Shown piece by piece: positions 32,011 through 44,658 of a stretch of 64,000 nt of DNA. Each line of letters begins with the position of its first letter. Within the stretch, counting starts at the first letter, position 1. The stretch spans positions 806,001 to 870,000 of the forward strand of contig JAEOAD010000005.1 of the NCBI GenBank assembly GCA_036365145.1, in the 5' to 3' direction. Below the pieces are notes generated by a model, which worked only from the letters and a program-made list of their open reading frames with translations, was not told where the DNA came from and searched no databases. Both the position numbers and the translations under genes were made by a program. Source of the DNA: Orientallactaga sibirica. Its lineage: Eukaryota; Chordata; Mammalia; Rodentia; Dipodidae.

Positions 32011-32870
32011 TAACTTTTTTATTAGTTATGTATATAGTGTGTATATACTATATGTATATAGCCATGATGGTACCATCATTAGCCTTCTCCTGTCCTCCCT
32101 CCATGGAGATTGTGGGTCTTGCATTGTGGGGGTAGCTATCAGTTATGGGGGAGAGGCAATGTCTCTGTGCACAATGACCCAACTCATGGCTCTGACAATC
32201 TTTCTGCCCCCTCTTCAGAAAATTTCCCTGAGCCATGTTGGGTTATTTTAGGTCTATTTCAGTGACAAGGTCTTAGGAGTCTCTGTGTCTCTGGATATCT
32301 GATTTGGTAGGAGTTGGGTGTTCTCTGTGTCTATCTCCTTCATTCTTGTGCTGATACCAGGTTCACCCAGAAAACAGCACTCTTGCTTATTTCCCCAATA
32401 GCTCTATGGCTTCAGCTAGTACCCTGGTGAGGTGTGATGGGCTGATTCTTTCCTCAGGTTCTGTGTTCATCTGAAAAAGAGAAGCAAATTCTCCAGTGGA
32501 GAGTGTTGTCAGTGCAAGATACATGGATAACCATTATTATTTTAGAGAGAATTTAATAGGTGTAGGCCCTCTTGTATCCCACTATTGGTGGGACCTTGAT
32601 ATTGGAGAGTGGGCTCATTTTTGGATATGGTTCTGACTTGTTTCCCCATTCCAGGTATGGGTTCCATTCCACGGAGCGGATCCGTTAGCCAAATCAAGAG
32701 TAGTTGGTGACCTGCCATGGCTGTGTGCCACTATTGCCCATTGCCCTTGTGTGAGCATCACGGCAGGTTGATTGCTGCTGAGTAGCTTTAACCATGAGTT
32801 GCTTAGACAGATGTTGGTCATTTTCCCCCAGTTGCTTATGTAGCACCTTATGGCACTAGACAAGCTAAAT
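32011..32870 (-). mobile_element. L1 3' end with target-site duplication (3'UTR family copy 3)
   Basis: A 5'-truncated L1 of 860 bp, inverted. The 3' A-rich end is at the left. The order is the same as in the other copies, with upstream sequence (CAATATCAAGGTCCCACCAA on the minus strand) and a part containing CCAACTACTCTTGATTTGGC near its 5' end. Duplications CAGACACAATATTTTT (31995-32010) and CAGACACAGTATTTTT (32871-32886) differ at one base and confirm LINE-style insertion. Confidence 0.88.
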
Positions 32871-32886
32871 CAGACACAGTATTTTT

Positions 32887-35800
32887 ACTGATTGGCTATG
32901 AGCCCCCCTACTCCACATATAATGTAATGGTGTATGTAGAACATCCTGATTACATATACATACATATACATATATATGTCTCTCATTTGAGATGTGGGAA
33001 TGTGGTAGAATGTTACTCCATTTATTGCCATGTTATATGAGAAATGTGAAGGGCTGTTTAAGGTATAATTAATATTAGAATCTATCAACCTAAATTAATC
33101 AAAAGGTTGATACAAGTTGAACATAATTTAGTACAGATGAACTTTTTAAAAGAAGTTTTAGTTGTCAGAAATGCTAGACCACAGCAGAGACTCTCTTTCT
33201 TTCTTTCTTTCTCCCTCCTACTCCTCTCTGCCTCATTGTTTTTAATCTTTGAAGCAATGAATAGTATTGGCATAAGGAAAAAGATTCTGCCAACAACCTT
33301 TCAGGATTTGGAAGAGAATCTTTTCCTCACTTAGCTGTCAAATAAGAATAAGAATACAGCCCAGCCAACCTGGAGACTAGCCTGTGAGCCCTCAAACAGA
33401 GGATCCTTGTAAGCAATGACCAGGTTTGTCCTAGAGGAGCTGTTAGATGATATTTGCATGTTGTTTTAAACTGTCACGCTTGTAGAAAATTATGCACAGT
33501 GTACAAAACCAATATCTCTAGCCAATAGAGTTCTGTATTACAGAGCATTGCAGATGCCACATGTGAATAAGATTGCTAAGAGCAGTGAAGTTGTAGCCAT
33601 GTCTTCTTTGCTCAAACTTGTACCATTATGAGCATTTGCTTACAAAACACCAGTCCACAGTAAAATTATTAAGAAATTTAAATTGACAACTGTAAAGTAT
33701 TTAGTCAAATATGGAGTCTTCTGATCAAGGTCCCCACATAAATTCATGGAGCTGGCCCTGTCCCCAAGGGCATTCCATCTCCCACATGATAAAATATTTT
33801 ATGTTCCATACTCTTACTTCATTCTCCTGTAAAAGCAACACTGTATTGGGGAGAATTGTGAACAACTTGAGTAGCACTCTGTTTGCCTGGTACTCCCCAA
33901 CAGAACTATATGAACGGCAACATGATATTTGCTTTACAGTAATTTTATACTTAATTACTTCATTACTTTCTCTTCCCCAATCCCAAAAAATGAGCCCCAA
34001 AAGTAATACAAGATATGTTATAAACAAAATTTCTTTCTCTTTGAAATATAAGTTGTAGTGTGAATAATATATTACAACCCTTTTTTGTTCATGTTACAGA
34101 ATTTAAACTATTATTTAAACAACTTCTTTCAAGATACATAACACTTTGAAGAATGAGTCCTCTCAACACACTCTGTGGAATGGCATTGAATCATCCTTTT
34201 AAGATGTTTTCATCCTTGGAGACTCCATAAAAAAAGATTGTTTGAAAGGATTTTTTTTGAAAATGATCACTAACAAAATTTCAAACTTAACAATTGGTGA
34301 GTATCTGAGTATCACAAAATGCTATTGCATAGTTGCTCTGAGGCTAAGAATTATATAGAAATTCTGTTCTGTTACCACTTTGGCAAAATATAAGTGCTAA
34401 ATTAACAGTTATTAAACTCTCCCAGGGCAGAGACAATGGCTGAAGGAAACTAACTCTGATGAGATGTAATTTCAGTCCAAACCTCTCTCAAGGGCTGTAC
34501 CCCATGTATAGCTCATCCTCAGGGTGACTAGAGAAGTCACCAAGGCACTCAGAATCACCCAAGAGAGACCTTTGCCTTCTCTCTCTTTTTCTTCTTCTGC
34601 CTGAAGTCTTAAGAGTCATATACTTCTACTTTCAATATTTTTCCTTTGACTCAATTTTCCCTTATCAATACATCTCTAATTCCGATTCCATTACCAAACC
34701 CAGACTTGAATACTACCTGTATTATATGACTTTTATTTTTCATCCAGGATCCTTAATGGAGCCTTATCTAATTAATCTCTCTAAAATGCGATCTCTAAAT
34801 ACACCAAGCTTAATTACTCAGTCTGGCACCAGAGTCTCTTCTCTAACATGAGTTCTACATTTTCCTATTGTTGGTACTTTCCTATGCATTGTAAACAGAG
34901 AAATGGCCTCGAAAGCCTAGTCAGTTTTCCCAAGGATAGTGTTCTGTATGGGGAATTCAATCTAATTTAATGTTTGGGGATTCAGTTGCACAGGCACACT
35001 CTATGATCTGCTGTATGGCAGGTACCATGCTTAACAGTAGAGAATCTCATGAGTAAATATAAGTATGTACCATATGTGAAGATCCCACTGTTGTAAAAGA
35101 GTTTTAAAGACTTTCTGCCCAAATTCCTACCTTTACCATACCAAAGCATATGGCAATTGCTAGACAGGGTTATACACAAAATATTATGAGGAAAATAATT
35201 AAAATTAAGACTGGGGAAAATGAATCTTGTACTCTGCAGTAGGTCAAGGCTAGGTCATTTATTCATTATTCTTAGTAGGCAATTGGTATCTATTGTGCAG
35301 AATGCTATTCAAAAAAAGAATAAAGATATGCCTGTTTAGTATCTTGTGGTTTATTGTAAAGGGCTAGATACTTACATCAGAGCAGAACCAGAGAGGAGAG
35401 AAAGGAAATCAACTACGTAGTTAAATTACAAGGACTCGGCGACAAGCCTAACAGTGAGAGTAAGAGAAAGAACTGTGGAGATGCCAAGTTCTGGAGTCTG
35501 ATGTCCCCGGAGACATCAGGTATCAGTGACAAAAATAGAACAGAAAGAGGACTGGAGAAGAAGAAGGGTGTGTGGCATATGAGATCAGCTGGTTAGAGGG
35601 GATTTTACTTATAGCAGGAACTTAAAGGAGAGAACTAGAGTGCAGTTAGGTGTAGAGTGGGGGACATAATAAGAACATTTAGGAGGGGGTGCAAAAAGAA
35701 CAGAAACCCAAGGGAAAAAAAGGAGAATCCATCCACCCTTAAAGTCAGCAGACTCAATAGAACATCCTGAAAATTAACAAAAAGAGCACCATGTGATCTA

Positions 35801-38800
35801 GAAGCTGTGCATTGCTCTGAAACAAGGATTACAATCATCCTCCACCTGGAAAACTTCCTCCCTAAGAGCAATTTATTAATTTATCTGTTAGTGGTCATGG
35901 AAATGAGGTATGGCTTTTGAAACTTCATTTCAAAATATGAAGCAGGGAATCTTTATAACACACACACAAGGGAAGGTTTTTAATTATGAAATGACAATAT
36001 GAGAGGAAATGTGATGAAGCACACTATACTTCAGTTTCATAATACTGACCCAATGTAGACCCATGGATTTTCTCCAGCTGATGTGCCTACCTCTGATAGC
36101 CACAAGGTAGTAAGCTGCCTCCAGGAAGCTTTACACTGCACTTGCAATAAAAGAACAGATGAGGTTTTACAAATTAAATATAGGCAAGCATTTAAAGCTA
36201 TCGTGTTTTATAGTTTTAACCCTAAATTAAGATCTCTTCTTTACTATTAACATTGAGTCAACCAATAGTTTGTAAATCCAAGATTATAATCCTACACACC
36301 TCTCACTGGTACTCAGTATTACAAACCCTCTCTGAGGCAGATCCCTCAACTTTAAAGGCCACAAAAGCATGTGGAGAAGAGAACTAGCCTATGCCTGAGG
36401 GTCAAAGAAGTCAAAAAATCAACTCTGAGCATCAGCATCAAACATGTGATCCAACCTAAAATCAGAGCTTTATGATGATATCTATTTTTCCTAAATGGGA
36501 GGCAAGAGGATGTGAGGTCACAAGCACCACTGTCCAAGTTCTAGTTCTGTGTGTCCTTGACAATATGAGGAGATCTCAGTTTACACAAATGAGAAATCAA
36601 TGGCTGTTTATAGCGTGAAGGGTCATTACGAAGATTATGATTATATGTATGGCTGAGAACAGCACCTGGTATATACACCATGTGAATGGGTGAGACTAGG
36701 CTTAAAGAATAGCATATAATTTTGTTTGATCCCCTTTCTCTGCCACAATTCTATTCACTTGTAGTAGCAAGGAAGCAACATTTTTATAACCTGACATTTT
36801 CAAGATTCCATATGATTAATGCAATTTCCAGCAAGCTGTATTGTTAATTTCCCTAGCCTTTATGACCACCTATGATTAATGCTCTCTTAGCTAGTAATAA
36901 ATGTGATAATGTTATGAATTCTGCAACTTGAGCCATTATAAATGGGACAAATGAGATGATTTATGCAATCAAAGATAAGCATGACAATACAAACTTGACC
37001 CTCTTTCAAGAAACCTGAAAAAATTTATGATTGTCAGGAGGGCTATTTTTGAGGGGCAAATAATCACACAAAAGAGAAGGCACTACATTTTTAAAAGGTA
37101 GTCTGAACCTTACAGTGATGATGATACACACCACTCTCATTAACAGCCTGGCTGTTAAAGTCACTGAGTCATCAAAGTTCTCTAGAACTCGGTTACCTTG
37201 TCTGTTATGAATTAACTATACTGCACACCTCAGAATCTTAAGGATTAAGTGATTAGCATATATGTTATATAACTATCAAGAATAAATCTTTTTGATAATT
37301 TCTTATTGACATTTTAAATTTTTTTTCCAAAAAAATACTCAGCAGAGGTTATGAAGCAAATTTAGCATTGACACTATTTTCAGAGGTATGGAAAACAGTA
37401 CGAGACACTAAGAGAACAAGAGACTGTCAATCATCAGCATACATCATTTCAAATTGATCTGCTGACCCCAACAGGGGAAGGCTGCATTATCCCCCTTGGT
37501 AATAATAAGAGGACACAGATCCAAAATGACTGGACCCAACAGAAAATGAAATTGCAAGAAACTGGATGATAGCTAATGCATCCACAGGTACCAGCACTCA
37601 GGGGTCCAGATAAGATGGAGAAGGTCAAAGATGGGATGGGGGTGGGGTATGTGAAAGTTTAAACAAAAGCTATCCAGATTGAATTATAACTGAATAGTGG
37701 AATCAAACCATTTTTTCCTCATAATCAGCCTTAGCCCAGAGCCTTTATTTTGCTCACTGCATTCCTTCTTGAGTTCCTCATCCTTGCCAAGTATATGTTT
37801 TATTTTTAGATGAGAGACTTCATGTGACAGCTGTGCTACATCTGATATGTTAGAGGGTTTTGATCACTGAAGTGTGAGGTTTTGTTTTTGAGACATTTCT
37901 ACCTCTCCTTTATTACTTCAACTCATAGTCAAAAGTAAGAAAGTTATTAGTGATTGAAAATGTCAATAGGCTGATAAATTTAGGTTGTCCAATCATGAAA
38001 GGACAGAGGTATCAAAAGTCAATGAGCCTGTTAGGATTTGTGGTGACTGTTTAGCACACAGAGCAATGGCTCAGTGGTTTTGCTCACATGCCCATGCTCC
38101 ATAATGGGATTCATGATTTTGCTCACTTGCTAGCCCATGCTCCATAATGGGATTCATGATTCCAAACCCACTTTGCTCCAAAACTTTTCATTCATTCAAA
38201 AACAGACTGAATCTTTATGTGGCTGGCCTTATTGAATGGATATAAATTTTGTTTCAAGTATTAACAATAATAAAAAGTGGTACCCAATTTTGCTATAAAC
38301 TTCTCAATTATCTCTCAACTTATCTATTTAGAAAAAGAACTGTGCAGGACTTTGAAGTGGACAAAAGCAGTGGGAGTCTAAGAATTTTTACTGTACATCC
38401 TTCTTGTTTATCTAACTACATTAAATATGTACTTTTTATTGATCTGAGATTTTTACATCTTTGTGAGCTGTAGATAACTGAATGAAATAAAAATAGTTCT
38501 TGTTCCCAGAAAGGCAAATTAAATAGCCCTCTAGATGGACAACTGCTTTCCCTGCCATCTACAGAAAAAACAAATGCTGAATCTTTTTATAAATTACTTT
38601 CGACAGTCCTAGTTCCTACGTCTCTGTGTTGCTTTGGATTCTCCTTTGAATTCATTGTAACATCTTCATATGATCCTCAATAATTGATAACATTTTTGAT
38701 ATGTGCTCATTTTGTATTTCTTAAAAAAAAAACCTGCTCTTTTACAGCTATCAAAATCACTCCCAATTTTGTAGATGGAGAAACTTGGGATTAGAGCATT

Positions 38801-40215
38801 ACTAAAAACTGAATTTATAATTGACATAAAGGTGTATTATTTTCCCATGAGTTAAAATATTATTCATGTAAACAAAACTACATATGATTTATGTACTAGA
38901 GCACTTATCAGAACATTGGTCCACATGCAGCGTAAAAACTCAATGAAATAATCATTACTACTGATTAGATGATTAGAGAATATTATTATAAATTGCACTT
39001 CAACATAGTCACTATATGGTAATAAAACAATATGACTGGCCCAGGAAAGCATAAATAAATTAGCATAATTTAAATTCAGCTATCAAATACCAATGATTCA
39101 CTTCAATTTGAATTTTAAGAGGTCTCAAATGCTCTTTATTTTCCCTACTGTTTTATTGTATTAGCAGAGACTATAAACCACTTTGATTGTTTTCATGCAT
39201 AATCAAAAAGAAATCAAAGGAGAGAAAAAGGAGTGGAAGAAGAAGAAGAGTAGGGCATATGTGGGGACCTAGGGATTTTCTTGGGCACATCTGTGACAGT
39301 GGACAAGTTATTCAGAGTTGAGCTTTTCACAGAAGGATGAGACAACACTATGCAATGGGGACAGTCAGCTTTTGATGCATTTAAATGCTTGCTCATCATG
39401 AGTAACATGGGCTCAGCTGCTAACAGGCAGAGGAGATGGTGAGGACCGGCAGCGGGGATGTCAGTGTCAGTGAGGAATGCAGGCGAAGGGTTCTGGAGGG
39501 AGAGCCTGGAGTTCAGGAGCTGCTCCTTTCAAGGCACAGAGCCTCGTCCTGAGAAGGTGCAAGACCTGAAGTTTAAAGATGAGTGATTAAAAGCTCTGGT
39601 TGCTGGAAGACTTCCAGGGAGCTGCCAAGACCTAAGAGCCCAGGTTCCTGAGATCTGTACCACCGTCCACTGCTAGGAATCTAGTGACTGGCTTTAGAGA
39701 CACAGCACTGGCAATCACGTGCCGAGGCTAGTGTTATCTGGTGGTATGAGCCATAGATTGCTGGTCCCTAAATGCAAGGCCACTGAGAATCGGGGTGCAG
39801 AACAAGACACCTGTGGTCTGAAAGTCTACAGCTGGACCACTCTGGCATTTAGAAGTTGAAGCCATCAGCTTGTAGTTCTTGGATCTAGTGCCCTGGCCTC
39901 TGTGTTTGTTGATCCAAACCACAGGCCCTTGCCTGCAATCACTAATACTAAAGAAGTGGCCCTTTGTATTTCCTGATTTCAATCTACCTAGAGCAGAGAG
40001 CCCCAGGCAGCTTCACACACCATGGGACAGCATGAAGGATGGACTGTGTGGCAACAGAAATAACATCTCATACCTCGCTCAGCAGCACAAATTGTGTCTG
40101 CCCTACTTTCCTTGAAGCAATGTTATAAAGCAAGATTCTCACAGCAATTATTACATGACTCGCCAGGGATGGGTACTATTCCTCCACTGTCCCAGATGTC
40201 ATCATTATTATCACC
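32887..40215. other. 7.3-kb stretch without recognised interspersed repeats
   Basis: Apart from a (CTTT)n run (33187-33213) and a tandem duplication at 38.1 kb, I found no SINE, LTR or L1 here, unlike the neighbouring DNA. No frame looks coding. The longest (33711, 115 codons) is shadowed by 100 codons on the other strand. 36.7-37.3 kb is rich in TAAT-type words. 39.42-40.1 kb is GC-richer with no identity. Confidence 0.45.
38078..38159. repeat. Tandem duplication of about 40 bp
   Basis: TTTTGCTCACATGCCCATGC plus TCCATAATGGGATTCATGA is repeated almost directly as TTTTGCTCACTTGCTAGCCC plus ATGCTCCATAATGGGATTCA. The second copy has a 4-5 bp insertion (TGCTA), showing some age. Confidence 0.9.
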
Positions 40216-40217
40216 CT

Positions 40218-40372
40218 CATTAGCTGGGCTTGATGGTGTAGTCCTATGATCCCAGAACTCTTGATACTGGGGCAGAAGGATTGCTGTGAGTTTGAGGCCA
40301 GCCTTGGTTATGCAGTGAGCTCAAGACCAGCCTGAGATACATAGGGAGCCTGTTTTTTAAAAAATCAAAAAT
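40218..40372 (+). mobile_element. Old B1-like SINE
   Basis: AGCTGGGCTTGATGGTGTAG, ATCCCAGAACTCTTGATACT, GTGAGTTTGAGGCCAGCC and AGACCAGCCTGAGATACATA occur in order before an A-rich end. It retains the GAGGCCAGCCT form and seems older than the B1 copies with GAGGCCACCCT. Confidence 0.75.
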
Positions 40373-40755
40373 AAGTAAATTTATTTATTTATTTAAATAA
40401 GCCTAATTTTTTAGGGGCCAACACAATCAGCCTATGCTAGTCCATATTCAAGAAAACCTATATGTAACCAAGAATTTCATCCCCAGAAAGATGCTATTGA
40501 AGTCATCTCCTAAGACTATACACTGTCTAGATAGTGCTGGAGTCACAGAAGGAAAAATTAAAACCAGGAACCAGTATTTCTTTAAGGAGATGGGTAGCCA
40601 TTCCATCATGACTAATGTCATCAAAATGCATAACACCATGTAGGGCCGTCATAGCAGTATCTCTCATTTGTGGTGCGGACACATATTAACTAGCTGCTTC
40701 CACAAGGTGTCCTTCAATATCAAATTTTGGAACTAAGACCTACCACCATATCAGA
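40373..40755. other. Intergenic DNA
   Basis: No gene was recognised. It begins with a (TTTA)n run that belongs to the tail zone of the preceding SINE. Confidence 0.4.
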
Positions 40756-40763
40756 TCAGCCTT

Positions 40764-40976
40764 GCCTTTAAAAAAATTTTTTTTTATTTATGAGAGAGAG
40801 GAAGAGAGAGAGAGAGAGTGAGTATGGGCAAGCCAGGGCCTCCTGCTACTATAAATGAACTCTAGAGCTGCATGCAGCCCTTTGTGCATCAGGCTGATGT
40901 GGTCACTGGGAAATCAAACCTTGGCCATCAGGCTTTGCAAACAAGTGCCTTTCACCACTGAGCAATCTTCTAGCCC
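40764..40976 (-). mobile_element. tRNA-derived SINE
   Basis: T-rich tail and GA tract at the left; head GGGCTAGAAGATTGCTCAGT at the right on the minus strand. Short duplications TCAGCCTT lie at 40756-40763 and 40977-40984. It is more diverged than most copies in the window. Confidence 0.85.
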
Positions 40977-40984
40977 TCAGCCTT

Positions 40985-42390
40985 TCTGAAGTGGCTTTAA
41001 TAAGTCAAGTAAGGGCAAAGACAGAGTGCAATAGACCACCAAGATGGCTGATAAATACCAAAAGGTACCTCGGGGGAGGAAGGACAACACTTGAAACTGG
41101 CAGGAAGCTTACTGGGTGATGGCTCTGACACACAGCCTTGATGAGCAGTTTCCTAACCACGCTCTCCTGTTTTGAGGCAAAGTTCAGGTAAGCTTAGACA
41201 TTAAGTGTTAGAGTCACACAAGACAGCTACTCTTAAAGATAACAAGCTTCGTGCGAACAAAGGAAAAAAGAAAACAAAAATGCCAGTGAATTACTATTAA
41301 TGATGATCTTGTTTTACACAAAACACAAAAATAACCTAAAATAATGCTGCCTATGACAGCCTGAAATTCTGCCCCTGCTATCACATGGAGACATAAAATA
41401 ACCCTCTCCCATTTTTAACAGAGGAACAATTAGATCATATAATGACTTCAACAGGGTATATGTTTGAAGTATAAATTTTACTATTCTGAAATAGTGTTTT
41501 TAGTAGAAAAATTATAAAGTTCAGGAAGTATAAGAAAAATAAACTATATTCTTACCTCTCCTGAGGTAAGATTTTATGATTTTGCCTTTTCTCTCATCTA
41601 TTTTATGCAAATTTTTCTGTAGTTGATGTATTAACTAAGAAATGCACATTCCTTTTTAATTACAAATGTTTTCCAAATGACTTAATGTTTTAATGATATC
41701 TGACTAACTTGTTATAAGTTACATAATTTTTCTCTTTTAGGTCTTATAAAATGATGTAAACTTTACCATAGTGAACATGGTGATAAAACAAACGAAGAGG
41801 CCTTACCAGTTTCAAGCCACAAGGTTCCCAAGGATGACAGGAGTGGGAATTCTGGGTTCAGCGATCAGACACGGAATCACCCACAATGTCTTTATCAGTT
41901 ATTAGCACGACCTCTAAGTTAAAATGTCAGCAAATCCTCTAGGAGCTTCTGCTCTTTCATTCTATTCTTGGAATTCAGGTTTGTCCATTTGTATTTGAAA
42001 GAAAATTTAAAAAAAAGAAAATCCTTCCTATGTAACTGCCTCTCCCATCCTGCTTGATTTCCTATAATCTTTCAAAACACACTTAATGCTTTTGGTTTCT
42101 ACAGCTCTCCCTGAGTCCTTTACTCTTACAAGGACTAAGTGGATCTCTATTTGTATCCTATAGAACTTTGAATAAAACTTTCATACTTTTAGGATATCAC
42201 TAATTGACTATTATTGCTTGATCCCGTCATGAGTCTAATATCAAATATTGAATGACTAGAGAAGTAAGAGCTCTACAAGTATTTTGATTTTTTTATTTAG
42301 AAAGATTTTATTATAGAGTATTATAGAATTTAAGAGAAGAAAAGAAGGTAAAAAGAAGGGGTCTCAAGCAGGTAATTTCATAATAGTGAA
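40985..42390. other. Intergenic DNA
   Basis: No gene or interspersed repeat was recognised. No frame of note occurs. Confidence 0.45.
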
Positions 42391-42573
42391 ATATTTATTT
42401 TTATTTTACTGAGGGGAGGGGGCATACTAGGGCCTCTAGCCACTGCAAATGAACTCCAGATGCATGCATGCTCCACTGTGAGTATCTGGCTTATGTGGAA
42501 TCTGGGGTGTCAAACCTGTTTCCTTAGACTTCACAAGCAAACGCCCTAAATGCTAAGCCATTTCTCCAACCCA
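42391..42573 (-). mobile_element. tRNA-derived SINE
   Basis: The left tail TTTATTTTTATTTTA is followed by a short purine tract (GAGGGGAGGGGG) instead of the usual GA repeat. The shared body and the head GGGTTGGAGAAATGGCTTAG follow. Confidence 0.88.
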
Positions 42574-42676
42574 TAAATAAACTTAAAGTCAAACAATTTT
42601 CAATAACATAAGAAAGTGATACTGTACAATTTTATTAATAGAGATAAATATATAAATGCATTATAGAGTTACCATT

Positions 42677-42895
42677 TTTCTTTTTTATTTTATTTTATAT
42701 TTTATTTATGTAACAGAGCTGGAAGGAAAGAAAAAGAGGGAGAACGGGTGCTCCAGTACTTCCTGCCTTGGCAAATGAACTCCAGACCCAAGTGCCATTT
42801 AGTATATCTGGCTTTATGTGGGTAGATGGGTATAGAACCAGGCCTGCAGGCTATGCAAGTAAGTGCCTTTAACTTCTGAGCCATATCTTCAGCTC
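42677..42895 (-). mobile_element. tRNA-derived SINE, diverged
   Basis: Left tail TTTTATTTTATTTTATATTT; head GAGCTGAAGATATGGCTCAG at the right on the minus strand. The body is diverged. It lies about 100 bp from another SINE in the same orientation. Confidence 0.8.
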
Positions 42896-43807
42896 TTGGG
42901 TTTTATTTATGTACTTTATTATTAAGGAGTATCCGAGGGTAGACTAGACTATGCATCTGCCTGCCTCACCCTCTAGAGCCCTGCTGAAAGGTAGATACAG
43001 CCTGCCCAGCTTTGAGTTACTTTTACACTGTATTCTTGTATGTGTTTTTGCAGAAGTCTCAGCCAGAGGTTAAGGTCCCACTGTTTTCAGTTCTTGAAAC
43101 ATGACACAAAAGTACATAATTTGAGTTTCTGAGAATGAAATGCCTATTATTTTGTGAGTCTATCTGCAATTTCAAACTGGGATGGTTAAGGCTGCAATGT
43201 CATAAACTAGAGAAGCCACAGGATGGAATATCACGGAGCTCCACAGACATTCAAGATTTCCCTAAACCAAGAGTGCCTAGGACTGCTGCGAAATCATTTT
43301 TTCTTTTATAATTATCATACATTCATGTCAATAAATTGTAGACTTATGATCAAGGGGTGACACAAACAGCAGAGAATATTTTAAATAATTTATCTATTAT
43401 CATAATCCTCATAATGATTCAGAAAAGGCATGCCATGCATGTCCATAAGGATTAGGGATGCCCTGTGATCCATGTGAAAAGATGTTTAATCCTTTGAAAA
43501 GAAGGGAGTACTTGATGGAAGAGTTAATGGGAAAGATGCTAATATTATTTCCTAAGTCCATTTTAATTTTTCTGACATGATGTTCTTTACCATTTAATGC
43601 AAATTTGTAGAAAACATAGGTAAACATTTTGTATAATTGTAGAAAATATAGGTAAACTGCTTATATCAGCTGTCATACAATATAAATTTATAATTACTAA
43701 ATAACATCAGAATGGGGTAAATTAAAATGAAAAACATAGTCAATATGTTTGACATACTATGCAAAAATACAGAAATTTATTCATAGTCATCAATTTAAAT
43801 CTCACCA
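42896..43807. other. Intergenic DNA with a 32-bp tandem repeat
   Basis: TTGTAGAAAACATAGGTAAAC (43605-43625, given here as 20+1 bases with one C) recurs at 43637-43657 with C to T. No gene was recognised. Confidence 0.5.
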
Positions 43808-43816
43808 GATAAATTC

Positions 43817-44026
43817 AATTTTTAAAGTTTTTATTTTTATTTATTTGTTAGAGACAGAGGGAGAGAATGAGAGAGAATGGTCACACCAGGGTCTCTAGCC
43901 ACTGCAAACTAACTCAGATACATGTGCCACCATGTGCATCTGGCTTCAGTGGGACCTGGAGAATCAAACCTGGATCCTTACGCTTTGCAGCCAAGTCTCT
44001 GAACCACTAAGCCATCTTTCCAGCCC
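43817..44026 (-). mobile_element. tRNA-derived SINE
   Basis: Left tail TTTTTATTTTTATTTATTTG; head GGGCTGGAAAGATGGCTTAG at the right on the minus strand. Perfect 9-bp duplications GATAAATTC lie at 43808-43816 and 44027-44035. Confidence 0.93.
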
Positions 44027-44186
44027 GATAAATTCTCTTTTAATATTACTTGGTATCAATCCCAAGTGAGGTTAGTTTGGGCTCATTGGAGTGGAGTTAT
44101 CTATTACAGCAAGCACTTACTCAAAGAGCCATTGAAGGATTGAATCAGAGAAAATATTTGCAAATGATCAAGCAATTGATAATTTT

Positions 44187-44334
44187 TTTTTTTTTTTGAG
44201 GTAGGGTCTCACTCTGGCCCAGGCTGACCTGGTATTCACTACGTAGTCTCAGGGTGGACTTGAACTCACGGCGATCCTCCTACCTCTGCCTCCCGAGTGC
44301 TGGGATTAAAGGTGTGCGCCACCACGCCAGGCTA
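44187..44334 (-). mobile_element. B1 SINE in a reused target site
   Basis: A minus-strand B1 with the usual order, from AGCCTGGCGTGGTGGCGCAC to a poly-A that appears as the T-run at 44184-44197. Perfect 14-bp duplications CAATTGATAATTTT lie at 44173-44186 and 44335-44348. A third copy lies after the next SINE. Confidence 0.95.
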
Positions 44335-44348
44335 CAATTGATAATTTT

Positions 44349-44640
44349 GTTTCTTTGTTTTTGAGGCATGCCCAACAGACTGGCCTTTTTTTGTTTGGTT
44401 GGTTTTGGGGTTTTTAAATATATTTTTTAAATTTTTATATATTTATTTGCAAGCAGAAGAGAGAGACAGAAGAGAGGCAATCAGAGAGTGAATGGGCATG
44501 CCAGAGCCTCTAGCCACTGCAAACAAACTCCAGATGCATGTGCACCTCATGCATCTGGCTTACGTGGGTCCTGAAGAATCGAACTGGGATCCTTTGGCTT
44601 CGCAGGCAAATGCCTTAACCGCTAAGCCATTTCTCCAGTC
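44349..44640 (-). mobile_element. tRNA-derived SINE with an extended 3' tail
   Basis: Head GACTGGAGAAATGGCTTAGC at the right on the minus strand, body, and an A-rich tail to about 44405. About 60 bp beyond the tail follow, containing GGCCAGTCTGTTGGGCATGC. The target words CAAGCAATTGATAATTTT lie at 44641-44658 and, left of the B1, at 44169-44186. The extension resembles read-through RNA of the source copy. Confidence 0.88.
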
Positions 44641-44658
44641 CAAGCAATTGATAATTTT

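Noticed and set aside
33711..34058. 115-codon plus frame, with 100 codons opposite
   Set aside because: Both strands are open over the same DNA, the composition is AT-driven, and no domain, start context or neighbouring gene supports it.
40060..40100. U6 snRNA-like words (CTCGCTCAGCAGCACA)
   Set aside because: Only about 15 bp resemble the U6 start, with no further U6 sequence or terminal T-run.
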